DNA of 64,000 nt from Shewanella benthica KT99 (GTDB lineage: Bacteria > Pseudomonadota > Gammaproteobacteria > Enterobacterales > Shewanellaceae), in the NCBI RefSeq assembly GCF_000172075.1, contig NZ_ABIC01000017.1, positions 1 to 64,000 on the forward strand, given 5' to 3'. Position 1 is the stretch's first letter, and each line of letters begins with the position of its first letter. Below the pieces are notes generated by a model. That model saw only the letters and a list, made by a program, of their open reading frames with translations. It was not told where the DNA came from and made no database searches. The translations under genes and the position numbers were made by a program. Shown here piece after piece: positions 17,415 to 26,685 of the stretch.

Positions 17415-19514
17415 CTACTGACCCACAGCAGAAACAATTCTAATTTGTTTCTCATCGGGGACTTCCTGATAGGAAATCACCCTTAGGTTAGGAATCGTGT
17501 GCTTTACAAATCGAGAGAGTGTCGAACGTAACATGCCCGATGTGAGTAATATAGCAGGTTGCCCCACCATCTCTTGCTTTTGTGTCGCATCTTCTAAAGA
17601 CTTTTGCATCCGTTCGGCCAAGCTAGGTTCTATGTTTGGCCCCTCTCCTCCCGTCGTCTGCATTGACTTATGCAACATTTGTTCCAACTCTGGCGCCAAA
17701 GTAATGACGGGGATCTCAGTTTCCGGCCCGCTGATCTCTTGAATTATCATTCGTTTAAGCGAGATACGTACGGCGGCGGTCAATACTTCGGTATCGGTAC
17801 TCTTGGGACCATATTCGAGCAATGTCTGTACTATGGTCCTAAGATCGCGAATCGAAACGCCTTCGTTAAGCAAGTTTTGCATGACTTTAACCACGATTCC
17901 CAAGGGCATCACCTCGGGGATGAAACCATCGACTAATTTAGGCGAATTTTTGGCCAAAATATCCATAAGCTGCTGAACTTCCTCATAACCGAGAAGCTTA
18001 GCCGCATTATTGGTTAACAGCTGACTCAAGTGAGTAGCCACGACCGTTGCAGCATCAACCACGGTATAACCTAAGGTTTGCGCATGTTCTCTAAGCTCAG
18101 GGGCTATCCAAACCGCTTCTAATCCGAAGGCCGGGTCTTTGGTCTCTATGCCGTCAAGTTTGCCATATACTTGCCCCGGGTTGATGGCAAGTTCACAGTC
18201 ATGTCTTATCTCGGCTTCGCCGCAAGCCACTCCCATCAAGGAGATGCGATAGGTATTTGGCGACAGATCTAAGTTATCGCGAATATGCACCGCAGGCACC
18301 AGAAAGCCAAGCTCTTGGGATAGCTTCTTACGCACCCCTTTTATCCTGCCAAGTAACTCACCACCCTGACCTTTGTCAACCAATGGGATAAGCCGGTAAC
18401 CCACTTCTAACCCTATGGTATCGACATGCTGCACATCATCCCAGCTAAGCTCCTTAGGCTTAGCGTCGGCCTTATCCACGGCAGGTTTCTGCGTAAGTGC
18501 CAGTGATTCCTCTCGCTCCTGCGCTTGTTTTCTATATAAGAAGTAGGCCACAGCACCTATGACTAATGCCAGAGAGATGAAAGCAAAATGTGGCATGCCT
18601 GGCACTATTCCCATGATAAATAAGAGACCCGCAGCAATCGTAATTGACTTAGGATTGTCAAGCATCTGCGACATCATCATCTGCCCCATGTCACCGGACT
18701 CGTTCTGACGTGTGACCATCAAGGCCGCAGCAATAGAGAGTAACAGACCCGGGATCTGGGCGACCAGTCCATCACCTATGGTGAGCAGAGTATAGACCTC
18801 GACGGCAGAGGAAAAATCCATGCCATGCTGCACCATGCCGATAACGAATCCACCCAAGATATTGATCACCATGATCATGATCCCGGCAATCGCATCACCC
18901 TTAACAAACTTAGATGCGCCGTCCATTGCCCCGTAAAAGTCGGCTTCCTTGGTGACTTCGGCGCGCCTCTCTCTCGCCTGATCTTGGTTTAACACGCCGG
19001 CATTCAAGTCGGCATCGATAGCCATCTGTTTACCTGGCATGGCGTCTAAGGTAAAGCGAGCGCTAACTTCTGCTATACGCCCGGCACCTTTGGTGACCAC
19101 GGCGAAGTTGATGATAATAAGGATTAAGAACACCACCAGACCCACGGCATAATTTCCGCCTATCACCACAGAACCAAAAGACTCAATCACTTTACCGGCA
19201 GCATCACCACCGTTGTGCCCTTCGAGTAAGATGATACGAGTCGATGCCACATTGAGTGCTAGGCGCAGTAAGGTCGCAATAAGCAGCACACTGGGGAACG
19301 CGGCGAAATCTAATGGTCTGTCGGTGTAGATAGCCACCAGTAACACCACTAAGGCTAAGGCGATGTTAAATGAGAACAGAATATCCAGCAGGAATGACGG
19401 CATAGGCAATATGATCATGCCTAACGCCGCAAGAACAAACACAGGCGTGCCTATGCCTTTAAAACTCGAAGGCTTTATTTTTTTCAGTTGACCGAGTAGT
19501 GCGTTAACATCCAT
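17415..19514 (-). CDS. flhA: Flagellar type III export gate protein FlhA
   Basis: FlhA is the nonameric export gate of the flagellar secretion system and the proton-coupled docking platform for chaperone-substrate pairs. At 699 residues it has the normal length. An N-terminal membrane half with about eight helices (to about residue 320) includes the conserved cytoplasmic FHIPEP-type region (ARFTLDAMPGKQMAIDADL), and the C-terminal cytosolic domain (about 350-699) contains YRLIPLVDKGQGGELLGRI. It is the first gene of its run and has a sigma-54 type promoter at 19553-19568. Its usual neighbour flhB is separated from it by an ATP-grasp gene. Confidence 0.96.
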   Translation of the reverse strand: MDVNALLGQLKKIKPSSFKGIGTPVFVLAALGMIILPMPSFLLDILFSFNIALALVVLLVAIYTDRPLDFAAFPSVLLIATLLRLALNVASTRIILLEGHNGGDAAGKVIESFGSVVIGGNYAVGLVVFLILIIINFAVVTKGAGRIAEVSARFTLDAMPGKQMAIDADLNAGVLNQDQARERRAEVTKEADFYGAMDGASKFVKGDAIAGIMIMVINILGGFVIGMVQHGMDFSSAVEVYTLLTIGDGLVAQIPGLLLSIAAALMVTRQNESGDMGQMMMSQMLDNPKSITIAAGLLFIMGIVPGMPHFAFISLALVIGAVAYFLYRKQAQEREESLALTQKPAVDKADAKPKELSWDDVQHVDTIGLEVGYRLIPLVDKGQGGELLGRIKGVRKKLSQELGFLVPAVHIRDNLDLSPNTYRISLMGVACGEAEIRHDCELAINPGQVYGKLDGIETKDPAFGLEAVWIAPELREHAQTLGYTVVDAATVVATHLSQLLTNNAAKLLGYEEVQQLMDILAKNSPKLVDGFIPEVMPLGIVVKVMQNLLNEGVSIRDLRTIVQTLLEYGPKSTDTEVLTAAVRISLKRMIIQEISGPETEIPVITLAPELEQMLHKSMQTTGGEGPNIEPSLAERMQKSLEDATQKQEMVGQPAILLTSGMLRSTLSRFVKHTIPNLRVISYQEVPDEKQIRIVSAVGQ

Positions 19515-19820
19515 TCAAAAAGTCCAAACTTTTGACATCTAGCCTTAAACAAAGCAATTTTCGAGCCAAGTAGTGGAAATAATTTCCGTCAGTAATAACT
19601 AAGTTATCAATATGGTTTTTATTTTATAAGTCGGCACTATACCGTTAGACCGACGTTAAATGAATGGCTAAGGAGTCAACTGAATAAATTTGCAGCAGAA
19701 ATACAATATAAGACGTCATTAAGCGGGACTATAGCCAGCACACACCGGCTTTGGCATCAGCCATCACAGAGCATAAATCCCAGCCGAGGAATCTTCACCG
19801 TCAGAGAAGACTAGACTTTG
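19515..19820. other. flhA upstream region
   Basis: This 306-bp spacer between the ATP-grasp gene and flhA has no credible gene. It holds a sigma-54 type promoter (19553-19568) and otherwise moderately AT-rich sequence. I see no clear terminator for the upstream gene. Confidence 0.6.
19553..19568 (-). promoter_or_regulatory. Sigma-54 promoter of flhA
   Basis: On the minus strand the sequence is TGGCTC-N5-TTGCT, one mismatch from the -24/-12 consensus, about 40 bases upstream of the flhA ATG. FlrA or FlrC would be the expected activator. Confidence 0.75.
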
Positions 19821-20798
19821 CTAACCCAGAGACTCCTTGACCGCCCTACTCAGCCCTTGCTCAATGATCAAGTTAACCACTTCATCGTAGGTTAATTGAT
19901 GTTCTATTTCACAAGCAAGAGGAAAATAACTAGAACCTGATGTCATGCCTGGCACTAAGTTGGCTTCAATAAAAAAACATTGGCCACTTTTATCGGCAAG
20001 AATATCTATTCTGCCATAATCCCTGACACCAAGGTGAACAAAACATTCGATGGCGAGTGCTTTCACTCTGGTTTTCATTGCATCATCATCAATTTTTTTC
20101 AGTTCTTCCGAATCATCTTTTTTTACTTTCGCCCCCAAAATTCTAAGCCCATTCTTTGACTCAGGTGGCACCAACTCAATGGGAGAAACAAGCAATTGGC
20201 CATTTGACGCTTGTATTATTGCCACGGTAAATTCTCGACCAGGCAAATATTCCTCAACCAGAGTAGGATGGTTAAATTCTTTGTCTAAAGACGCTATTTT
20301 AGCTTCAAACTCTAAAAAATTGGTGACGAACGATGAATCGTCAACGCCGTTTCCATTTGCGGCATCCAATGGTTTCAAAAATAAGGGAAATGTGATCGGC
20401 AGTTCGTGTTCATTTTTGTATTGACCAGGGATCGCTGTAAAATACCTAGCCGTGGCGATGCCTTTAGCGCTTAAATGATCTTTTGCAGAGACTTTGTTTG
20501 AATCAAAATCCAGTACATCTCTCGATGAGCCAGTGAAATTGATTCCATGGTCGGCGAAGTAATCGGCCAACCAAATATCATTTTCATTATCGAGTGGAAT
20601 ATACTTTACCGCTAAAACAACCAGACTCGGTTGCCTTGCGACAATTTCGTCTAAATCTTCTCTGCTGACACAGAGATTAAGATTAACGGCATAACCGGCC
20701 TTTACCATCGAGTCAAATACGCTCTTGCACGCCTTAAGTGACCCAAAACCAGTTTCTTTCAACCCCTCATTTGCTGTTGTTACAATTTCTATTTTCAA
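19821..20798 (-). CDS. ATP-grasp ligase related to D-Ala-D-Ala ligase, between flhB and flhA
   Basis: A 325-residue ATP-grasp enzyme. Seen: LFLKP (139-143) for ATP, EEYLPGREF (182-190), metal-site region GRIDI (262-266), ExN (278-280) and the Ddl-like loop PGMTSGSSYFP (283-293). The N-terminal domain lacks the usual Ddl substrate signature, so it may join other amino acids or peptides. The start is TTG at 20798, with AGAGG six bases upstream. It lies in a 1.5-kb interval between flhB and flhA, with 231- and 306-bp gaps. Its Lys- and Asn-rich composition looks more AT-biased than its neighbours. It could be cargo acquired in the island or an enzyme modifying peptidoglycan or a flagellar component. 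The fold is well supported; substrate unknown. Confidence 0.8.
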   Translation of the reverse strand: MKIEIVTTANEGLKETGFGSLKACKSVFDSMVKAGYAVNLNLCVSREDLDEIVARQPSLVVLAVKYIPLDNENDIWLADYFADHGINFTGSSRDVLDFDSNKVSAKDHLSAKGIATARYFTAIPGQYKNEHELPITFPLFLKPLDAANGNGVDDSSFVTNFLEFEAKIASLDKEFNHPTLVEEYLPGREFTVAIIQASNGQLLVSPIELVPPESKNGLRILGAKVKKDDSEELKKIDDDAMKTRVKALAIECFVHLGVRDYGRIDILADKSGQCFFIEANLVPGMTSGSSYFPLACEIEHQLTYDEVVNLIIEQGLSRAVKESLG

Positions 20799-21029
20799 TT
20801 ACGGCCTCTTTAGTGTGATATTTTCAAGCGGGTTGACCAGATTATCCTGAGGATCTAAGTTGAATTCGAGCCCCTCTCATTGAAGTAATGACGCATGTTC
20901 CTTGGCCTAGCCTAGGCTACTATCTACTGAAGTGTGTATTTGTCAAACAATTTCATGAAAGCATCAGCTTGATCTAGTGGAAACTGCTGCCACACACTAA
21001 ACATACTCAGGCAGAAAACACTCTGTATA

Positions 21030-22163
21030 TTAATACGTTAAATCCTCAGGTATCGGCTGTTTAAGCGGAATAGTCGTTGGTCTCCGGCCTCCATGCTGTT
21101 GATATTGACGTAATTGAAATACATAAGCTAATACCTGAGCGATGGCAGTAAATAATCCCTCCGGGATCTCTTGATCTATCTTAGTCGTATGATAAATAGC
21201 GCGGGCGAGAGGCGGTGCAGAGATAATAGCAATCTCATGTTCACGGGCTATCTCTCTAATCTTAAAAGCGACTTCATCGACGCCTTTTGCCAGCACATAG
21301 GGCGCCGTCGACTTCATGGCGTCGTACTTCACCGCGACAGCATAGTGCTCCGGATTGACGACGATAACATCGGCACTGGGTACTTCTGCCATCATACGTC
21401 TCTGTGCCACCTCCCTTTGCATCTGCCTTATCTTACCTTTCACCTCTGGCTTACCCTCGGTGTCCTTATATTCATCCTTTATTTCCTGTTTGGTCATCTT
21501 GAGTTGCTTATTGTGATTCCAAATTTGAAATGGCACATCGATAACCACGATGAGTATGGTTGACGAGCACAGCAAGATGAACATCCACACCAGTAGATCG
21601 AGTGCGTGATATACATTGCTAGGAAGATGATCCCGAGACAAGGCCAAGATTTCATTAAAAAAGAAGCTCAAAATGAAATATGCCGATGATGCGACAACCA
21701 AAAATTTGGCGATACCCTTGGTTAATTCCACCAGGGCTTGCACGCCAAACATTCTTTTTAACCCTTTCATCGGATTCATCTTCTCAGTTTTCGGCATAAA
21801 TGCCTTGGTAGAGAAGGTGATACCGCCTAATAAAATATTGCCGATAAACGCCACTAAAGCGATAAAAAGCATCAGGCTAGCCATAGGGAAGGCAAGCTCT
21901 CGCGCTATCATGCCCCACACCAGAACCATCTGATTGGTGTCAAAAATCTGCTCCCTGTCCTGGGTAAACAAGGTGGTCATTATGGTCACTAAACTACTGG
22001 CAATGCTTGGGCCGACCATGGCCAAACCCACTGCGGCCGACACCAAGACCGCCGAAGTGCCTAACTCTTTGGAGCGGGCAACCTGGCCTTTCTCCCGAGC
22101 TTGTTCTAATCGCCTGGGGGTGGCCTCTTCGGTTTTCTCTTGGCTACTGTCATTTTCAGCCAT
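21030..22163 (-). CDS. flhB: Flagellar export apparatus protein FlhB
   Basis: FlhB switches export specificity from rod/hook to filament substrates after autocleavage. The 377-residue protein has four membrane helices (about 35-210) and a soluble C-terminal domain. The cleavage motif, normally NPTH, reads NPEH at residues 270-273, within VIVVNPEHYAVAVKYD; the cleaving Asn-Pro pair and the His are kept but Thr is replaced by Glu. The C-terminus is slightly extended (QQHGGRRPTTIPLKQPIPEDLTY). It is the last gene of the fliK-L-M-N-O-P-Q-R-flhB run, 48 bases after fliR. Confidence 0.95.
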   Translation of the reverse strand: MAENDSSQEKTEEATPRRLEQAREKGQVARSKELGTSAVLVSAAVGLAMVGPSIASSLVTIMTTLFTQDREQIFDTNQMVLVWGMIARELAFPMASLMLFIALVAFIGNILLGGITFSTKAFMPKTEKMNPMKGLKRMFGVQALVELTKGIAKFLVVASSAYFILSFFFNEILALSRDHLPSNVYHALDLLVWMFILLCSSTILIVVIDVPFQIWNHNKQLKMTKQEIKDEYKDTEGKPEVKGKIRQMQREVAQRRMMAEVPSADVIVVNPEHYAVAVKYDAMKSTAPYVLAKGVDEVAFKIREIAREHEIAIISAPPLARAIYHTTKIDQEIPEGLFTAIAQVLAYVFQLRQYQQHGGRRPTTIPLKQPIPEDLTY

Positions 22164-22211
22164 AAACTCGCACTCCCTTAGGTAGACGCTGCCGTCGCTT
22201 AAGCTGCAACA

Positions 22212-23009
22212 TCAAAATGTCCCATCGGTATTACACTGCAGCTTCAATATATCGCATAACAACAGCTGAGCCGACGTCCACACCTCACCAAAGTGCTCCA
22301 TTATCGGCGTCAAGGTCAACCACAAGATCACTAAACCACTCACCATGGTCACGGGGAAACCTATGGCGAAAATATTCAATTGCGGTGAAGCTCGGGTCAT
22401 GACACCGAACGACAAGTTGATCAGCAAAAGTGCAACGATAGGGGTCATAGACATGGTCAATGCCGCACCAAACATATAGCCCCCCCACTCGGCCAACAAT
22501 CTATAACTTGTCACACTCAGACCTTGATCCGAGATGGGAATCGTCTCAAAACTCAGCACTAGCATACGGATCATCACCAAATGACCATCTACGGCGAGGA
22601 AGATCATGGTGGTTAACAGCAAAAATAAGTTACCTATTACCGGTGTTTGTTGCCCAGATGAGGGATCAACCATGGAGGCAAAACCTAAACTGGTCTGCAT
22701 GCCTATAATTTGGCCTGCAAGTACAAAGCATTGCATCACCATCAAGGTGACAAATCCCATGGAGATGCCTATCAGCAGCTGTTGCAAGGTGATAAAAATC
22801 GCCGACGCCGCAAATAGCGCTACATTTTCCACTGGGGGTAAAACCGGTACGATGGCGAAGGTAATCGCCATCGACAACAAGGCTCTGACTCTGACAGGTG
22901 TGGTATTAGCCCCGAACACAACCATCACCATAAACATGCTAGACACCCTGAACAGAGGCCACATGTAAGAGGCTATGGTGTCCATTATGGTCGCCATCAG
23001 AATATCCAT
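22212..23009 (-). CDS. fliR: Flagellar export apparatus protein FliR
   Basis: FliR is a core subunit of the FliPQR export-gate complex in the basal-body membrane. The 265-residue protein is almost entirely hydrophobic, with the family features MWPLFRVSSMFM near the N-terminus, VRALLSMAITFAIVP, and the late segment MTRASPQLNIFAIGFPV. It lies after fliQ and before flhB, in the normal order. An ATG four codons downstream is also possible as start. Confidence 0.93.
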   Translation of the reverse strand: MDILMATIMDTIASYMWPLFRVSSMFMVMVVFGANTTPVRVRALLSMAITFAIVPVLPPVENVALFAASAIFITLQQLLIGISMGFVTLMVMQCFVLAGQIIGMQTSLGFASMVDPSSGQQTPVIGNLFLLLTTMIFLAVDGHLVMIRMLVLSFETIPISDQGLSVTSYRLLAEWGGYMFGAALTMSMTPIVALLLINLSFGVMTRASPQLNIFAIGFPVTMVSGLVILWLTLTPIMEHFGEVWTSAQLLLCDILKLQCNTDGTF

Positions 23010-23090
23010 CAGGCTAGCCTATTTGACTCATAAAATTAATCACTCGAAACACTCGAATCATATTAATCACTCGAATCATTTGGTGTTTCA

Positions 23091-23360
23091 TCATCCTATG
23101 ACCTGGGGGATCATGTTGACCATCTGTACGAAGAATTCCATCATGGTTTGGATCAAGGTATGACCCAGAAACATCAGCGCAAACAAGGTCGTCAATAAAC
23201 GAGGCAAGAAACTCAAGGTCTGTTCGTTAATTGAGGTTGCCGCTTGGAACACAGCCACCACTAAGCCGATGACGAGTCCAGGCACGATTATCAGCGACAC
23301 TATTGTCACTATGACAGAGAGTGCCTCGCGGAAGATGTCGACTAATGACTCAGGATTCAT
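23091..23360 (-). CDS. fliQ: Flagellar export apparatus protein FliQ
   Basis: A small 89-residue subunit of the FliPQR gate with two transmembrane helices (about 13-37 and 52-75). It begins MNPESLVDIFREAL, and the motif IVPGLVIGLVVAVFQAATSINEQ is seen split across the loop. Length is exactly typical. It starts 8 bases after fliP. Confidence 0.95.
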   Translation of the reverse strand: MNPESLVDIFREALSVIVTIVSLIIVPGLVIGLVVAVFQAATSINEQTLSFLPRLLTTLFALMFLGHTLIQTMMEFFVQMVNMIPQVIG

Positions 23361-23368
23361 AAACCCAC

Positions 23369-24115
23369 CTAGACAGCGAAGCTATTGGCCAGAGTGCCCA
23401 TCACCAGACTCCAGCCATCGACGAGCACAAACAACATGATCTTAAAGGGCAGTGAGACGATCATGGGAGATAACATCATCATACCCATAGCCATCAAGAT
23501 ACTGGCCACCACAAGATCCAACACCAAAAAAGGCACGAATAACATAAAGCCAATCTGAAACGCCGTCTTTAACTCACTGGTGATAAATGAGGGAATTAAC
23601 ACGCTCATGGGCACATCTTCGGGTGAATTAATGTTCTGATAACCCGAGATTTCGATGAAAGTGTCCAGATCCGTCACTCTAGTTTGGGCCAACATAAAGG
23701 TCTTGATTGGCTCTTTGCCAATATTGAAAGCCTGCTCAATATTCATGGTTTCAGCGATATAGGGTTGCACGGCTTCAGCATAAATTTTATCGAACACAGG
23801 TGCCATGATAAAGAAGGTCATAAACATACTGATGCCAATAAGCACCTGGTTTGACGGCGTTTGTTGCAAGCCAATGGCTTGTCTTAGAATCGACAACACC
23901 ACTATGATGCGCGTGAATGAGGTGAGCATGATGATCATGGCTGGCAGAAAACTCATTGCCGTCATCAACAGCAGTATCTGCATAGTCACAGAGTACTGAG
24001 TCCCACCATCGGCAGTCGTGGTCACAATCAATGCCGGTAAGACACCATCGAGGGCGAATGCACCCGGTGAGATCAGCAACAGACTCAAGATGAAGCAATA
24101 GGATAATCGCTTCAT
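23369..24115 (-). CDS. fliP: Flagellar export apparatus protein FliP
   Basis: FliP is the main ring subunit of the FliPQR gate. The 248-residue protein has a cleavable N-terminal signal sequence (about 1-21, ending at GAFA), as is usual for FliP, then hydrophobic helices with [31 protein letters not shown] and [17 protein letters not shown]. Its ATG overlaps the fliO stop by four bases, indicating coupled translation. Confidence 0.95.
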   Translation of the reverse strand: MKRLSYCFILSLLLISPGAFALDGVLPALIVTTTADGGTQYSVTMQILLLMTAMSFLPAMIIMLTSFTRIIVVLSILRQAIGLQQTPSNQVLIGISMFMTFFIMAPVFDKIYAEAVQPYIAETMNIEQAFNIGKEPIKTFMLAQTRVTDLDTFIEISGYQNINSPEDVPMSVLIPSFITSELKTAFQIGFMLFVPFLVLDLVVASILMAMGMMMLSPMIVSLPFKIMLFVLVDGWSLVMGTLANSFAV

Positions 24116-24489
24116 ATTGAATTCGTCTTAGCTTGGCGTAATCGTTCAGCAAAAGACTCGGTCTCGATACTGATGGGCGAGTCTAATTTATCTATGACCT
24201 GTATTTGCTGGGCAGTCACACCGAGTAAATATTGCTGGCCACCCACCTCGAGTAATACCACCTTCTCTTTCTGTCCCAATGGCATAACCGCCAAGGTCTT
24301 CAATACACTGTGGCTAGATGGCGCTAATTTTAAGCGTTTAACGATATAGGCCAGCACAAAAATGATGGCGAGCACAACAATTAACCCGCCTAACATATTG
24401 GTCATTGTCGATATAGCCGATCCCTTCTCTACCGTTGAGGCGACGGTGGGGGATGCCGCCAATCCACTTACGAACAACGAGTTAATCAT
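24112..24489 (-). CDS. fliO: Flagellar biosynthesis protein FliO
   Basis: FliO assists assembly of FliP into the export gate. The 125-residue protein has one transmembrane helix (about 33-52, [19 protein letters not shown]) and a short cytoplasmic domain with [30 protein letters not shown]. FliO is poorly conserved; this identity rests on these blocks and on its place between fliN and fliP. Confidence 0.9.
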   Translation of the reverse strand: MINSLFVSGLAASPTVASTVEKGSAISTMTNMLGGLIVVLAIIFVLAYIVKRLKLAPSSHSVLKTLAVMPLGQKEKVVLLEVGGQQYLLGVTAQQIQVIDKLDSPISIETESFAERLRQAKTNSI

Positions 24490-24496
24490 ATCTACC

Positions 24497-24880
24497 TTAT
24501 TTTAACTTCTTAATACGCTCAGTTTGGCTAATGACGTCGGTCAGACGGATACCAAACTTATCATTCACCACCACCACTTCACCATGGGCAATCAAGGTGC
24601 CATTCACCATCACATCCAGAGGCTCTCCGGCGATGCGATCTAATTCCACCACCGAACCTTGGTTGAGTTGGAGTAAGTTACGAATACTGATGAAGCTACG
24701 ACCCACTTCCATCGATATGGTCACAGGAATGTCCATGATGGTATCGAATTTTACCGCTTCATCGGCAGGAAAGACCTGGCTTTCATCAGTCAGCTCATCA
24801 AGCTCGACTGCCTGCGCCTCCTCTATCGCTTGCTCGGCCATGGCTGCGGCCCAATCGTCACCGGTATCTTCTGTACTCAT
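24497..24880 (-). CDS. fliN: Flagellar motor switch protein FliN
   Basis: FliN forms the bottom of the C-ring with FliM and helps bind CheY-P. The 127-residue protein has an acidic N-terminus (about 1-45) and the SpoA/SpoB C-terminal domain (about 50-127) with MDIPVTISMEVGRSFISI and VVELDRIAGEPLDVMVNG. It follows fliM by 68 bases and precedes fliO. Confidence 0.95.
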   Translation of the reverse strand: MSTEDTGDDWAAAMAEQAIEEAQAVELDELTDESQVFPADEAVKFDTIMDIPVTISMEVGRSFISIRNLLQLNQGSVVELDRIAGEPLDVMVNGTLIAHGEVVVVNDKFGIRLTDVISQTERIKKLK

Positions 24881-24948
24881 CGTTATTACCTTAACTACTT
24901 AATTTAGCGTAATATCTTAGTGGTTTCTTTCCTTGACTAAGATAGGAT

Positions 24949-25974
24949 TTATAATTCAGAAATATCTTTACTCTTACTCTTACGCGTCACCAATTTCAAT
25001 TCTGTTTTTACTGTTTTAGGTCGGGGGATTTTTTCAATGATCCGCAAGGCTAAATTGTCTCTGCTCTTGCCTAATTTACATCGATAAGTGGGTAGATCTT
25101 CGACGCGCAGCACGATATGCTCAGGTAAATCGACGGGGATAATATCGCCTGCTCTAAACTTCATCACATCTTTAAGGGCGATCTCTTGATCCACTATGGT
25201 AGCATCTATGCCTACCTTGATATCCATTATCTCGTCTTTCAACGCCATAGACCAGCGCTTATCCGTATCTTGAGTATCACTCTGCACGCCGGCATCTAGC
25301 AGTTCACGTATCGGCTCTATCATGGAATATGGCATGGTGATGTGGAAGTCTCCCCCACCGCCATCCACTTCGATATGAAAAGAACTGACCACGACCACTT
25401 CTGTTGGGCTGACGATGTTTGCCATGGCCGGATTAACCTCAGAATCAAGATACTCAAACTCGACATCCATCACCGGGGCCCAGGCCTCTTTATAGTCTTC
25501 GAAGATTATTTTTAGCAATAGTTGCACTATGCGTCGTTCGGTTGGTGTGAATTCACGACCTTCAATTTTGGCATGAAAACGGCCATCCCCACCGAAGAAG
25601 TTATCCACTAAAATGAAGACTAATCTGGCCTCCATGGTGATGAGCCCCGTTCCTTTGAGCGGACTAAATTTCACCATATTCAGGCTGGTAGGAACAAACA
25701 GAGTGTGAACATATTCACCAAATTTGATCATCTGCACGCCATTGATCGACACTTCAGCTGCGCGACGCATCATATTAAACATGCTGATACGCAAGTGTCT
25801 GGCAAACCTTTCATTGACGATCTCTAAGGTAGGCATTCTTCCACGAACGATGCGATCTTGAGAAGAAAAATCATAGGAGCGAGCTTCGGATCCATTCTCT
25901 TCATCATCATCATCTACGTCATCGACACCATGCAGTAACGCATCAATTTCGTCTTGGGTTAATAGATCACTCAC
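24949..25974 (-). CDS. fliM: Flagellar motor switch protein FliM
   Basis: FliM is the CheY-P receptor of the switch complex. The N-terminal CheY-binding peptide SDLLTQDEIDALLHG is followed by an acidic stretch, the middle domain (GGxG-type loops around FFGGDGRFHAKIEGREFTPTERR) and a C-terminal SpoA domain ending DISEL. I chose GTG at 25974, giving 341 residues, because AAAGG lies seven bases upstream and homologues begin at this point. A TTG at 25995 would add seven residues. Confidence 0.95.
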   Translation of the reverse strand: MSDLLTQDEIDALLHGVDDVDDDDEENGSEARSYDFSSQDRIVRGRMPTLEIVNERFARHLRISMFNMMRRAAEVSINGVQMIKFGEYVHTLFVPTSLNMVKFSPLKGTGLITMEARLVFILVDNFFGGDGRFHAKIEGREFTPTERRIVQLLLKIIFEDYKEAWAPVMDVEFEYLDSEVNPAMANIVSPTEVVVVSSFHIEVDGGGGDFHITMPYSMIEPIRELLDAGVQSDTQDTDKRWSMALKDEIMDIKVGIDATIVDQEIALKDVMKFRAGDIIPVDLPEHIVLRVEDLPTYRCKLGKSRDNLALRIIEKIPRPKTVKTELKLVTRKSKSKDISEL

Positions 25975-26089
25975 AATAACGCCTTTATTAAACAAAAATA
26001 GGGAAACGGGCTAACGGATACAAGCGTGACTTGAGATCTAGTTAGCATAAAATCGAAACTAAAAATTATTCAGGGTTCGCTCTCATGTA

Positions 26090-26605
26090 CTACTGCATAA
26101 CGAAACCGGTAAACAGGACTTTCTCAACGATTTTACGCCCAGTCACAGATTGTAGCGTATTCTGAACATTGAGTAAGGCCAATTGACGCATCTCGTCTTT
26201 ACCGGCTAAGCTAGTTAACTTTTGCACATCGGCACTGCTAAACGTCGTCAGTAGTGCATCTTCAATCAAGGGAATGTGTTTCCTAATTAATACCCCATCG
26301 TCAGCACCACGCACCATCAACTGAACCTTGATCTCTACCAGCCTAGAGCGGGTCGCCCCCGGGAGGTTAAACAGGAATGGTCTGGGCATTCCCACATAGA
26401 AAGCTTCGCCTACATGCATCGACTCTTGAGTGTCTGCGGCGGCATCGGTATTTTCACTGTTCGCTGAGCTAGCTCCCAGGAAAAACCACAAAACTGCGGC
26501 GATGATTAACACTAATACCAGGCCGATAACGCCGAAAACAATCAATTTCTGCTTACTTTTCGGCGATTCATTTTCTTCGAGTTCTAAGGATTCTTCTTCG
26601 GCCAT
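26090..26605 (-). CDS. fliL: Flagellar basal-body protein FliL
   Basis: FliL is a single-pass inner-membrane protein that supports stator function at the motor. The 171-residue protein has a short acidic cytoplasmic N-terminus, one transmembrane helix (about 20-44) and a periplasmic domain with the family features LVEIKVQLMVRG, VPLIEDALL-like IPLIEDALLTTFSS and the C-terminal KVLFTGFVMQ. It lies between fliK and fliM. Confidence 0.93.
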   Translation of the reverse strand: MAEEESLELEENESPKSKQKLIVFGVIGLVLVLIIAAVLWFFLGASSANSENTDAAADTQESMHVGEAFYVGMPRPFLFNLPGATRSRLVEIKVQLMVRGADDGVLIRKHIPLIEDALLTTFSSADVQKLTSLAGKDEMRQLALLNVQNTLQSVTGRKIVEKVLFTGFVMQ

Positions 26606-26685
26606 TTGCTTTCCCTTTTAGGCTTAAATCTGCTGCTATCTTGCTATAATGGATCAAGGATCTAATTTTGCTATAGACTACCTGC

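Noticed and set aside
19821-20798. Housekeeping D-Ala-D-Ala ligase
   Set aside because: The N-terminal substrate signature of Ddl is absent and the gene is not in a cell-wall cluster. I therefore call only the ATP-grasp family.
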